Source: Agaricus subrufescens (lineage: Eukaryota; Basidiomycota; Agaricomycetes; Agaricales; Agaricaceae). From it: DNA of 64,000 bases. Below, piece after piece: positions 34,861 through 45,614 of the stretch; the first letter of the stretch is position 1, and each line of letters begins with the position of its first letter. The stretch spans positions 2,852,001 through 2,916,000 of the forward strand of contig CM057061.1 in assembly GCA_029945375.1 (NCBI GenBank), read 5' to 3'. The position numbers and the translations under genes were made by a program. The notes beneath the pieces are model-generated. The model ran no database searches, had not been told where the DNA came from, and saw only the letters and a program-made list of their open reading frames with translations.

Positions 34861-34959
34861 ATGTAAGTATCTTTGCCTGTGCAGTTACAGAGATTTTGGC
34901 GAGCAGCCTCAGCTCCCGCGCCATCGTCACCATCACAAAGCTTGGGGAATCTGCTATTT

Positions 34960-35420
34960 AATAGAGTCAGGATGTGACGCTTGTTTTTTCTTAGATATGT
35001 CTTTGGTATTCAATAAACCAGTTTCGTTATTGAAGCACTATTTGAATAAAATATGTAAGAAAAATATTCAATACATATTTAATAAGCCAGTGGACTTATT
35101 GAAATATTTTTGAGTAAACAATCAAGATAAGGCTTAAATAAGTCACGTGTAATATTAATAATATTTTGTGAAACTATTTGTTTACTCCGTCACTTGATAA
35201 GTCCTAAAAACATTCTTGATAATACAAGTGTACAATTGTGTGCAATCTGTGACATGAGTCACAATATAGTCACAATAGTACAACTGCCTTATTTGAATCT
35301 GTCATTTAATTATTATTAAATATTGATTTAATAAGACACCTGTCTTATGGTTTCTCCGGGCCAGTGTAAAGCAGGAGTATAAATATTAATAACGAGAGCA
35401 CACCTTGATCATGTGAACTT
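34960..35420. other. AT-rich stretch with short direct repeats
   Basis: Contains two related blocks near 35019-35060 and 35082-35122 (AACCAGTTTCGTTATTGAAG, AGCCAGTGGACTTATTGAAA) and several ATAAG(T/C)C words. It lies between the satellite array and the DUF6914-like gene. No open frame is supported. It could be a promoter region, but nothing proves it. Confidence 0.4.
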
Positions 35421-35546
35421 ATTCGCCGGACGTGCCGTAACCTGTTACGCGAAGTATATATAACTAAAAAGGTTAACAAAGGGTCTCGCCACAATCAATA
35501 GTGATTCAGAACATTATACGCCACATTGACTACCACGTTGACTGGA

Positions 35547-36108
35547 ATGCCCGCTCGACCATCCGATACACGCCTCCAAATTGGCGCTATTTATCTCCTC
35601 CTATTCATACGGGATCACGATATCAGCAAAGGTTTTCACTGGGCCCTCTATCATCATCGATCTCTACAAGGAGGGTACAAATTCAACGTCAAACAGATGG
35701 GATCAGGCTGGATTTGCGATAGTGCTCCCAACAATGGCATCATGAATTCTTTTCTCCTCGATGGCGCCATCCACATTGGGTTTTGTGATGTTTCGCGGGC
35801 CGCAGAGTTGAACTGGATTGACGAAGTCTCCTTAACGGAACCCCCCTCGCCATTCGAGACCTTTACTTGCGTTACGTGGACCCTCCACTGCATCCATGGC
35901 CTCGTTAAGCAAGGCTTCGTGAATTGCGGTGATATTGATGCACTGGAACAAGAAGCTACAGAGTGGGCTACCCTTCACCACAAGAGCGCTCATGAGGGGG
36001 AACATCCCCGTCCAGTCGAGGACTCCAACTTGTGTAATTTAAAAGGTCCGTTTTCTCTACACTCCTGTATACACTGCTCATTTCATGATAGCGTTTGCAG
36101 TCGCCTGA
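35547..36108 (+). CDS. DUF6914-like protein, 2 exons
   Basis: The ATG at 35547 (MPARPSDTRLQIGAIYLLLF) starts a 499-base exon ending before GTCCGT at 36046. Exon 2 is 36092-36108 and ends in TGA. The product is about 171 residues. The pattern 'IYLLLFIR....FHWALYHH....GG.KF.V', then GAIHIGFCDV, then 'C.TWTLHCIHGLVKQG...' and 'IDALEQEATEWA' is the form of the fungal DUF6914 family, small soluble proteins of unknown function. The length fits. Bases from about 36095 onward are duplicated at about 54125 next to the full Rif1 gene, so this gene is part of a duplicated block and its sister copy has lost all but the last codons. Confidence 0.7.
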
Positions 36109-36330
36109 ATTTGAATCTACAGTTGCTGTCCTATGTACCGGTCGGAAAGGTCGTCACTCGGTTTCGTGTATACTTGAAAGGTCCTTGCAAATAAATAGTA
36201 CACTCTATTTTTCTAAATCTCACTGGACAGGGGTTACATGGAATGCAACTGAAAGCAAGCATATGTTCACTCTCTATCCCTTGGTACGCCTGCCATTACC
36301 GTTGAACACATACACAACTTAAACGGCATC

Positions 36331-36880
36331 CTACAACACCGTGTAACCCCTCAATCTCAAACTGTACGTAGCCTCTTTTCTAACCTCCTTCGCCAATTTT
36401 ATGAGCAAAACTCGCAGCATCCGCCAGTTCCTCAACAGGAACATGTGAAGCTCCCTACAATTCAGCCACAGCATCATACGCATGTTCCACGGTATCGAGT
36501 CGTTATGAAGTTGTCCGCAAATGTGTAGGTCGACTAGGAAAACTTGATTCATATGTAGAGTTCTGATTGAAGGCGCTTGTTGGCTGATGGCCCGGACGGC
36601 ACTGTGAACCAGGTGACTCTTTGATTCGTCACCGCTCTTCTGGTGACTGATGGACGAGTGATATTCCAGGAAGAATGTAGTCATCAGCCCCTAGGAGAGG
36701 TAGAACAAGAGTCTAATCAGGCCGATATCGTGGAGGCCGAGGAGGTGCTACTAATGAAGTACTTGAACGAGGTAGCGCTTTAGTGGACTCGACCAGTTCC
36801 AGACTCGGAGCCCTGGGTTTCTTGGCCACATGCAATTTTTGATCCTGATTAACAGAGACTACACTAGCTTGATGTAGGCA
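36331..36880 (-). pseudogene. Degraded duplicate of the 3' end of the Rif1 gene
   Basis: Compared on the same strand, 36338-36872 aligns with 54343-55020. Shared strings include TGATTGAAGGCGCTTGTTGG, GGTCGACTAGG.AAAC.TGATTCATATG, AGTACTTGAACG and TTTCTTGGCCACAT. One internal deletion of about 170 bases (equivalent to about 54600-54770) and many substitutions and frameshifts are present, so no usable reading frame remains. Homology continues on the left through the end of the DUF6914-like gene (36095-36240 against 54125-54240), which shows a segmental copy rather than a retroposed one. Confidence 0.8.
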
Positions 36881-37528
36881 TTCAATCAAAGTTGGAAGGG
36901 TTTTTTTCGGTGCTTTTGAGTCTGTCTCCGTAAGGAGAGAACTGCCGCGTCACATGTCATAGTAAGGTAGTACCTCTCGTCACTCGCTCCTTGCCAGGTG
37001 CCTACCTCTTCCGATTGGAGACCACTATTCTACCAGTGAATGGCATACTTGCAACTGTTGGCTCTATCCGCCTGTGGCGGCTTCTTCTGTCTCCATGAAA
37101 GTCACTCTGCCCGGCAGTAGAGTCGGAGATTTCACTCACCTCCAAGCATCCACTCCGTATCGCGATATCACTTCGGTGATGCACTGTCTCGACGCTAAAA
37201 TCTTTGTTTGTTGTGGCGTCCATTGGTCAGCCGTGTTGTACCGCAGATGAATCCCAGCGATGCAGACCAAATTGGTGCTTACATACTTCTAGTTCGAGGT
37301 GCCATGACAGTTGAACCGATAGAATGGTGCCGAGATGTGCGTCTTTTTCATTTACAAAACCATGAGGATGAGGCATGTATTTGTGGCGCCCCGAAGGCCG
37401 CCCCGAGGGCCCTATTGTTGACAGTCACGTAAGCTAATTCTCGACGCGGACAGCCAACAGTTCCCTTGGCACTAACAGCCATCTTGCAATTCTTTGCAAC
37501 TAACCTTAGGCACTGTTCACGGACTCCT
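36881..37528. other. Upstream region of the first WW gene
   Basis: About 650 bases without a supportable gene. A 74-codon frame at 37208-37432 (PSDADQIGAYILLVRGAMTV) is not recognised and may be chance. In the sister copy the matching interval (58652-59121) is the shared region between Rif1 and the second WW gene. Confidence 0.35.
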
Positions 37529-37762
37529 ATGGCGGAGAGATTACTGGTAGAACCGCAGGGTGGGCTCAGTTACGCCTTTCCCCCTTCCCCCACCGTGGTC
37601 AACGAAGACAGTTGCCCTGCATCCCCCTGCGTTGGTTACTCAGGTCCCGCACCGGCTGAACAATCTGCTTTACTAGAGGTTTTCTACCCCTGTGCTCCGT
37701 CAAAAACTCAGCGCTATAGCCTCAGCAGGACTGTGTGGGTCTGTTAGTTATGATCCTCGAGG

Positions 37763-37765
37763 GAA
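37763..37765 (+). repeat. Left copy of the 3-bp target duplication GAA
   Basis: GAA directly before the CACTGTGAGCC terminus at 37766; repeated at 50201-50203 directly after the other terminus. Three bases is the expected CACTA target-site length. Confidence 0.8.
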
Positions 37766-37776
37766 CACTGTGAGCC
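37766..37776 (+). repeat. Left terminal inverted repeat of the CACTA element
   Basis: CACTGTGAGCC; pairs with the inverse of 50190-50200 with one mismatch (G/A at position 9). Followed by several AAGTGCGCG-like words (37791-37915), a possible subterminal binding array. Confidence 0.75.
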
Positions 37777-38163
37777 CCGGAGGTGCGCTTTTAGGTAAGG
37801 AATTAGCTTTTTCCTTACGTTAGTGCAGGTACAAGTATTTATAAGTGCGCGCCGGTTTCCGACCACTATTTCCGAATGAGTAAAACACGGCAATTAAGTG
37901 CGCGTTATGCAGGCTTTGCAGGCACGCATATTACTTAAGTGTAAAACGACGTTTTTCTAAGGGCAGTGCACATTAGCACTTCAGGATGAATAGAGCCAAA
38001 GCTAGTGCTCCCCCACTAGTTGTCGTGCTTGAGGCACTTAACAGCTGCATTGAATATAGCTCATGCCACAGGGCACATGTTATTATCTTCGCAAAATACA
38101 AAAAAAATCCCGGAAAACCAAGAGTGCAGCAGAAAAGTGCAAGGGATAAATAGGCATCACCTG

Positions 38164-41100
38164 TCAATCTAGCATTGAGGAAGAAATCCTGCTTCGATCT
38201 ACGATGCTCCAGCGATTTCCGTCTTGTACTCGTCCTATGAGGCGCTGCACAGTGCTCAAATCAACGACCTCAACTGCTCCCAGAGTAGTGTAGTAAAACA
38301 GATTGCCTTCAAGCTTTACTTTGGCAGCTTGGACTATGGCGTAGATAACGGTTTGCGGTGAAGGCATGTTGAGTTGAGGAATTGGTGGCAGTTCGAGAAC
38401 AATGACGCGTCGGAGCTGGCCAAAAAAAGCCCTCTTCACATACTTGGGGGTTCGATTCCTTTGGCGAGCATACCTGTCGACGAATTGAACATACTACCAA
38501 AGCAGAATCAACAAAGTGACAATATGAAGGTAGCCACCACTTACCTTGATGAACGAAGCATCCCTGGAATCTTCACTTCTCTGAACCATCTCGCTGGCCA
38601 CAATAGTGTCAGTCCCACCAGGGCAAGCAACGCGCCCATAATGGGCAAGGGGTTCCATAAGAGGAAGAGCGTTTTGCACAATAACCTTTGCAGTGTCAAA
38701 TCGTGTTGCAAGAGCAGCGTAAAACTTGTCGCGGAGGTAAGCAGGGAGGGGCTCGCGGCGCAAAGGTGGGCACAGTTTGTACTCTGGGTCTGGTAAATCA
38801 GGTGAGTCTTAGCTATTAGATAATCTTAGTAACGCACAAGAGTCGGATTGGAGAACTGATAATTGCCTGTGCGCTCTAGGGTTCAAGTCCAACTCTGAAT
38901 GCAAAGAGAACTTGAGCTTAATTTGGTCAAGCTGTGCTGCAGCGGTAACAAAGGAGCTGATAGAAGCGTATGGATGCCGGCGACTTTGGATAGAAGGGAG
39001 TAGCATGTTGCAGTGGCGCTCCATCGGAAAGGCCCAATAGGACCAAACAGGGCCCGCAACTCGGATGCCCCAAGCAATGTGAAGTAGTGCATGTATTGTT
39101 AAGGGGCACGCTGAGATTCGACTTGGCTGATGCAAAAAATAGAGCCTATGAATATATTCAATTCCTACTCAACTAAATTCGCGAGAAATTTTACCTTTCG
39201 TAGTCTACTACCCATGACTTAAAGCCACCGTCAATTTGATTGAGCGACTCTTCAGTGATCTCCAGCTCAAGGCACATCCTGATCAACTGCACAAGCCTCA
39301 TGAAGTGAGTGTAGTATATTGGTCGCTTGAATCTGTTGCGAAGCACAATAGGTGCAATGAATAGCGTCCAACTTGAATACATTTCGGCAGTCATCTGGCT
39401 TTGCTGCAAAGCAATGTTGGGAAGTGGGGCACCAAATGCTGAAGGGATGGTTGCCCTAGAAGACGCAGTTATGAGTCCTATCTCTTTCCAAGCATCAGGC
39501 TGAATGACGTAGCCTTGGTTCTGATGGTCTAGATCTTTGAAGCTTCCTGTCCAAAATAAAATGAGGTTCGGAATCAAATTCTCCCATATTAGATGCATAA
39601 AGTCGAATGGAAAAGACGCAGGAAAGTGCATAGATGATATGGTACTGAGGATGGGAAGGCCTTTAATACCGTATTCTTTTGAAAGGCGTTCTGATGCAGC
39701 GCGATTAGAAGCATTCTGCACTTCCTGTGCCTGCGCCATCAATTCGCTGTGCGTGCGGATGGGAAGTTGTGAAGGGTCATAATTGAAGTGATCAGGCTGG
39801 GCGATCCGCTCTCGCTGCAAAGGGACGTAATAGGTGCGCGAAGTGCTGCTGCGAATAGCAACAATCTTGCAGGTACGGCATGGGCTAATGCCATTTGATC
39901 CTTTCATGCGCATAATCATAGCCATGGCAGGAATATCGCCAAAAGCCAGGATTAGGTAGGCATGAAGCGCAAAAGAAGCCTTTGCTACTGGGTCAAAGGC
40001 TGGTACTCCAGCTTCGAGTTCAGTGAGCTCCTGAATAAGCGGCCAGAGAAAGGAGTCCATATCACAGGGCTTTTTAGGGCCTGGAACCGTGCCTACATTG
40101 ATGCAGTATTTCTTTTGGAAGCGAACATCAGGTGGAAGATTATAATTGAAGAGAATAATGGGCCAGCACGTTGCATTTCGCCTCTTGAATGGAGCAAAAC
40201 CGTCTGTTGAAAGGCCAAGGGCGATGTCGCGAGGATCAGAGAAGTAGAAAAATGGGTTGTTGCTGCTTGCGGGAACAATTTTATCAAGGAGCGAGCGATA
40301 ATGCGAGCCATCAAAGACATCTGCCACCACTCCGTCTTGGTGCTCAAAGTTGGCTCGATACCGCATCTTCTCTGCATGCTGACGGTTAGCGACAAGAGCC
40401 TGCAAGCGGGGGATTAAGGGAATGTAGCTGAATGCCTTTCGAGGCTTGTCCCTGCCGCTCCACCTTTTCTCGTGGCATCTCGGGCACTCAGTGAGATCTG
40501 CATATGGCCCCACAAAGCAGACACAGCTATTTGGGCAGCAGCTATACTGCACAGGCTGAAAGCCTGACAGGTATCGAACGCGCTTCTTGGTCATTTTAAG
40601 GGAATCATGGTGGACGCTTGGGAAGGCACACTCTAGCTTGGCAAAAGCCCGCTCTGTTATGTGCTCTTCTGTTTTGAAAGCAAACTTGCGGAGCAGGCTG
40701 AGGTCTGCTTCGTCGAGGTTGGCCTCTAATTGGTGCTGAGAGAAGCATTTAGCGCAGAAAAAAGAGTCGCACCTGCTGCCAATAACGGATTTGCGTTATC
40801 GAGGCCCCAGGTTGGGGCAGTAGCAGGCAATTCCCTGCCACCGAAATTGCTGCTGCCACCTTGATCTTCATCGCTGCTGTGTTCGCTCCTGTCATCACTT
40901 TCACTGGAATTGCCCCTCTCGCTTGGGCACTCTTCACCTTCGCCATCCTGCTCAGCCTCACTTCCACTACTCGAGTCTTCAGCTGGCACTTCAGAAACCC
41001 TGCTCCCCCAGCGGCGTTCAAGCATCTTGCTAAGCTTTTCAGCAGTTTGACTACGCTGCGCAGCTGCACCTGTGCTCTGATCGGCAAAGGGGAGTGCCTC

Positions 41101-41375
41101 CCAGAAGTCATCGGCAAGATTGGATTCGAATTCGCCAAGGCTTCTTTTCTCTGGCTGCCCTTCGGCACTAGCTGGAGGCGACCACTGGCCCTTGTTACTG
41201 ATCGTGCTGCCAGCATTTGACTGCACCAGTGAAAATTGCTCTATGGCGGCAGCAGCAATGCTAGTTGACGTTCTCCCAGCAAGGTGCGCCCTCCGCGTAC
41301 TATATGTTACGCGCCGACCACAGCCACAGGTGCATTTGACTTTGTACTTTCGTTGAATAGATTTTTTGGGCACCA
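38164..41375 (-). CDS. Plavaka-type CACTA transposase of the 12.4-kb element
   Basis: Minus-strand exons are 41375-40773, 40725-39195, 39145-about 38700 onward to 38542, and 38493-38164, roughly 930 residues. The N terminus (MVPKKSIQRKYKVKCTCGCG) has a CxCGCG cysteine motif followed by an acidic Ser-rich linker. Then come LSGFQPVQYSCCPNSCVCFV, the DDE core with STDGFAPF (Asp), FPFDFMHLIWENL (Asp) and WAFPMERHCNML (Glu), and a C-terminal segment KYVQFVDRYARQRNRTPKYV and VQRLIGRVQD. The order matches Plavaka transposases. In exon 3 an in-frame TAA at 38809-38811 separates LLRLSNS from DSPDLPDPEYKLCPP. I found no intron that removes it with good sites, so the gene may be recently inactivated. 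It is divergently arranged with the dioxygenase-like gene. Confidence 0.85.
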
Positions 41376-43631
41376 TGAGGGGAAGGGGGATGCAGTAGGG
41401 GAGAGAGAAGGGGAGAGGAGCGGTAGAGGGGGAGCGGCAGGTGCAGCACAGTGGCAGTGCAGCGCGCGCACAAGTTCCGCAGGCAGCACGAGGGCCAGGA
41501 GGTAACTTGCAGTTTAGAAAGTGCAGCTGCAGGCGGCTACCAATTAGATAGGCCACCGATCTTGCAAGGGCAGTAAAAATTGTGCTCACCGAGAACAGAC
41601 TTGCCGCAAAGCAACTAGCACTTGCACTCTTGCCAGCGGATGTCTATTGCAATAGAAAGTGAGTACTTGCCGGGGCGGGGCGCAGCAGCAAAGAGCCATG
41701 AAGGTTGGAAGGAGGGGCAACAGCTCCCCTGGTAAACACAAGGCGCAATCGCACTGAAAGGCAGGCAGCAGCCAGGCTCAATAAACCCTCAGGATTTTTG
41801 CTCAAAGCCAATGAATTGATTCGTCTACGTGCAAAGTACGCAAATACATCACCAGACCTGGTATCTACTCCAAGGCCTTCAAGTTCCAGAAAAAGCCGGG
41901 CCGTGCTTGCCAATGCCACCGCTCACAGCCAGAGCCTTCAAAGTGGTGGCTGCGAGCCAGAAGTAGAGGGAGCAGCGGGCCTCCTCTTCGAGTTGCAGGG
42001 GGGGGCTTGGGGTGCGCAAGGTGGCAGCTGCGAGGCAGAGGCGCAGTGGGCTTCCTGCCGCTGGCCGCCTCCGCACTGCAAGGGGGGCTGGGGGCGCGCG
42101 GAATAGTGGCCGCGAGGGGGGCTGGGGTTGCGCAGGGCAGCGGTCGCGAGGCAGAGGCACGAGGGGGGCTGGGGGTGCGCAGGGCAGCGGTCGCGAGGAG
42201 GGCCAGGAGCGTGCGGGCGGTGGCCGCGAGGCAGGGGCGCGAGGGGGGCTGGGGGCAGCAGCAGCCGCGAGGCAGAGGCGCGGGGAGTGGCGCGCTCCTG
42301 TTGGTGGCCGCACTCGCGCTGCAAGGGGGGCCAGGGGTGCAGGGCAGCAGTCGCGAGGCAGAGGCGCGGGGGGGCTGGGGGCGCGCAGGGCAGCGGGGCA
42401 GCGGTCGCAAGGCAGAGGCGGGAGGGGGCGGCGGCCTCCTTGCTGCCGGTCGTCTTCGCACCAGAGGGGGCTGCTCGGCAATTCGGGGGGCTAAAGAGGG
42501 AGCGCCAGGAGGGAGAGGGAGAGCGCCAGGGGGGCGAAGGGGGGGGAGGGGAGCGCGGGGCAGCCAGAGCGCCGCGGGGCCGGCCAAGCCAGGACTGCGC
42601 GGAGGGGGCTCTGGTGGGCCTGCGGCGCTGGGCAGCAGCTGGGGACTTCGAATTGTCGAAGTCCCTCATCACGTGCCCACCGCGCGCCATCCCGCCTTGA
42701 CCTCCGCCTCGCTGCCTCTGCTCCCACCACCACCCCCTCTGCCCTTGCCACCACCCTTGCTGCCCTTGCTGCCACCATCACTGCCCTCGCCATCGCCATC
42801 GTCGCCCGCCCGCCCTTGCTGCCCCGCTGCCCCCTGCACTTGCCGCCCTGCATTCGCTACCCCCTCTGCCCTTGCCACCGCTCGCCCTTGCCACCGCCAT
42901 CGCTGCCATCGCTGCCCTCTCGCTCCCCCTCTGCATCCGCTGCCGCCCCCTCTGCCCTTGCCACTGCCCCCTCTGCCCTTGCCACTGCCCCCTCTGCCCT
43001 TGCCGCTGCCCTCTCTGCCCTTGCCGCCGCCATCGCTGCCATCGCTGCCATCGCTGCCCTCTCGCTCCCCCTCTGCATCCGCTGCCGCCCTTGCTGCCCT
43101 TGCTGCCCCTTCTGCACTTGCTGCCGCCCCCCTGCATCCGCTGCTGCCCCCTCTGCACTTGCTACCACCCCCTCTGCCCTCGCCACCGCCCCCGCTGCTT
43201 TCTTGCCCCCTCTGCACCCGCTGCCGCCCTCTCTGCCCTCGCAGCCGCCCTCGCAGCCATCGCTGCCATCGCTGCCATCAACCCCGCCCTCTCGCGCTCC
43301 CTCTCTCTGCGCTCGCAGCTCCGGCCCTCTCCAGGCTCTCCCCCTGCAGCTGCCTCCAGGGGACCTTCGCGGGCTCTCAAGGTTGCCACTGCTCCCGCTC
43401 CTCAGGCCCTCCCTCCTCTCTGCACTCGCAACCGCTTCCGCGCACTCTAGGCCTCCCACCTCTCTGCGCTCGCAGCCGCCCCCGTGCTCTCCAGGCTATC
43501 CGCCCCCTCTATCCACCCACAGCCCCCTCCCTGCTGCGCCTCTGCATTTGCTGCCCCCTCCGCGTTCTCTATCTCCCCCGAGTTTACTGCTGCCTCTGCG
43601 CTTGCCGCTGAGTTCTCATCTTGTGCTCGTT
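41376..43631. repeat. Strand-asymmetric low-complexity region between divergent element genes
   Basis: From about 42000 to 42570 the plus strand is extremely G-rich with units such as GGGGGGCTGGGGGCGCGCAG and CGGTCGCGAGGCAGAGGCGC. From about 42690 to 43550 it flips to C-rich units (CCCTCTGCCCTTGCCACTGC, CATCGCTGCCATCGCTGCC). The two halves are roughly complementary in composition. Long open frames (up to 534 codons) exist on both strands, but they are Gly/Arg/Ala or Pro/Leu/Ser strings with no domain, as the composition predicts. The region lies between the start of the transposase (minus) and the start of the dioxygenase-like gene (plus), so it may contain both promoters. Confidence 0.65.
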
Positions 43632-45330
43632 TATGGGCAAGCAGGCACGAAAGAAGGGGGATCGCCCCAAGCAAAATCAAATTGAATTGTTGTACTGCAT
43701 CCTGCAAGATGATGCAGACTTTTGCGAGGCTGTGTGAGCGTGCTTGATGACTGGTGACCAGGTTGCTGTGGCTTTTCATGCCTTCAAGAATGGCTGGCCT
43801 GCAGAATCACCTCCTCACTATGCTCAGGTAAGCCTGCTCCACTTCGTGCTCGCACATTCTCACTTCAGTGGGGCTGCAGTTCTTCCGCAGCATGATGGCC
43901 TGGTACAACAGCAGTAGCATCTGGCCAACGCTCAAGCCGCACTTCAGGCAGCTTCTGTCTGACAGGAGGGTGCACCTGCACGCTATTCGATCGCGAAAAC
44001 GAAATGCTGTTGCTTTAGGCCGACTTAATCCAAGTGCATTTGACAAGCAACAATTCTTAAGAGCTCTTCCTTTGCATGCGTGCGCCCCATTTCCTGCTGG
44101 AAAGGTATACCCAGCCCCATATCTCTTTATTTCAGAATCGCAAGAGATTTTCAGCAGGAACACGTCATTCATCTTCAGAACTCAGGTATCAGACCGCCGC
44201 ATATCCCAGAAATACGTGCAGTCTCTTGAAGTTGCGAAGTTAAAGCACGATGTCAAAGAAGCTGAGAGCGGCTTATTTGCACAAGGGGATGAACTTGTCC
44301 TCGTTGTGATACGCGATGCCTGCCCTGCCCCTCAGCTTGTCAGCTTCATTGATGACGCCATCTGCAAAGTGGTATCGACACGAACCAGCATCCGCGTGCG
44401 TGCTTCACATATTCAATTATCAGATCTCTAACGTTAAAGTTTGAAATGCAGAAGGAGGATCCAGGACACCTCTCGCAAATGGGAATGTCAGCTGGCTCGC
44501 GCAGTGCTGGCTGCTTGGATTGGGTGAGAAATGTTCGGGTGCGCCAGCGACACACTGCTGAGCACTTGGAAAATGACTGCACTGCCAGCTCTGCATTTGC
44601 GATTCTGTGGAATCTTTGCAGAACGATTCTCCTGGATGAAATCATTAGCGACATGGAAACTTTTATGGAGTCTATTGGGCCAGATATGCGAATGGATGGC
44701 CGTGGGTCAATGCCAGTGGACGAGGCTGGTAAGGGCCAATATTTCGTTTCAGTAGAAGGCGAGCAATGGAACTTTGCAGCAGCTAATCTAGCTCCCCCTG
44801 CTGGCGTCATGGCATCCAACTATGCCCGGCAAGTGCCTTACCTTGTGCGCAATCTTACCCTTCAATTTTCTAATCTGCGCTGCAGCCATGTTCATCGCGA
44901 AAACCAGCCCCACAAATGGGCTGCTGCTTTTACGACATCAAGGCACTTTGACCCAAGCGTAGCTTCTGTAGATGCTGGTGGCCACTTTTTTCTTGCGTCT
45001 TATGGAATAGGCGTCAGAGCCAGCCCAAACACCCTTATCGCGTGGAGGCCTGCTGACTGGCACGCTACCAGCCTACCTCTCCTTAATCAAGTTAATTCTG
45101 CAAGTGAATACCATCAGCAGGGCCTCGCATTTGTAACCTCAAACCGCTTGCCAGAAGCTATTCGCAAATACCGCCAAAAGTTAATTTCAGAGGAAGAAAG
45201 GGATTGTCTTATTTTTGAATCTCATGGGGATGACAATGTTGGCGAGGAAGAAAAAGATGTTGTTAAATTTGCCTCATCACTGCGACGGTCAGCTCGGCTG
45301 GCTGCAAAAGCTCAGCAGTCTGTAGAGTAA
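43632..45330 (+). CDS. Divergent double-stranded beta-helix (2OG/Fe dioxygenase-like) protein of the CACTA element
   Basis: The likely start is ATG 43632 (MGKQARKKGDRPKQNQIELL). Early exon joins (43730-43870) are uncertain. Later parts are clear: FPAGKVYPAPYLFISESQEI, FIFRTQVSDRRISQKYVQSL, then from 44449 KEDPGHLSQMGMSAGSRSAG to the stop at 45330. After splicing a GC..AG intron (44829-44885) the core reads NYARHVHRENQPHKWAAAFT, DAGGHFFLASYGIGVRASPN, TLIAWRPADWHATSLP and QQGLAFVTSNRL. This parallels the TET/JBP core at 13.4 kb: HRD against HRE, the GGH-hydrophobic strand, and the distal histidine in WHATS against WHSN. The arginine that binds 2-oxoglutarate is not obvious (QQG instead of SRAS). 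I infer an H-x-E...H dioxygenase-like fold; activity is unproven. I recall similar proteins in Agaricomycetes. Confidence 0.65.
44829..44885 (+). other. GC-AG intron in the dioxygenase-like gene
   Basis: Donor CCCG|GCAAGTG and acceptor GCGCTGCAG|C. The length of 57 is divisible by three, so the unspliced frame is also open. Removing it joins NYAR directly to HVHRENQPHKW, giving the compact motif expected for the family. Confidence 0.65.
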
Positions 45331-45614
45331 TTAGAGTAATTAAATATAAGTCAATAAAATGAGTTTGTGCGTGCAAGAATATTATTAGATTAAGAAAGTC
45401 CCGTGATAACACATCATGTGATGCAAACAAACCGTACCCAAATGGCGTGTGTTCAAGTTACTCTATGCCCGAGCAGCAGCCTCGCACTTTACCTAGCTGC
45501 TTTACCCTCACCCTCACCCTCACCATCACCGTCACTGAATTCAACCGCAATCTTGCACAACCAGATACTCTTTGGCAGCTTGATATGTATTTCTCAAGAA
45601 GTCTGTGCAGACCA
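45331..45614. other. Intergenic between convergent element genes
   Basis: Short AT-rich 3' flank shared by the dioxygenase-like gene (plus) and the repeat protein gene (minus). A (CACCCT)n-like run near 45510-45530 is the only notable feature. Confidence 0.4.

Noticed and set aside
38440..38470. TTCGATTCC word suggesting a tRNA T-arm
   Set aside because: It lies inside a transposase exon, and no matching acceptor stem or D-arm is present.
42007..43611. A 534-codon open frame and several 180-290-codon frames on both strands
   Set aside because: They are long only because the sequence is nearly stop-free low complexity. Products are Gly/Arg/Ala or Pro/Leu/Ser strings, open in several frames at once, with no domain.
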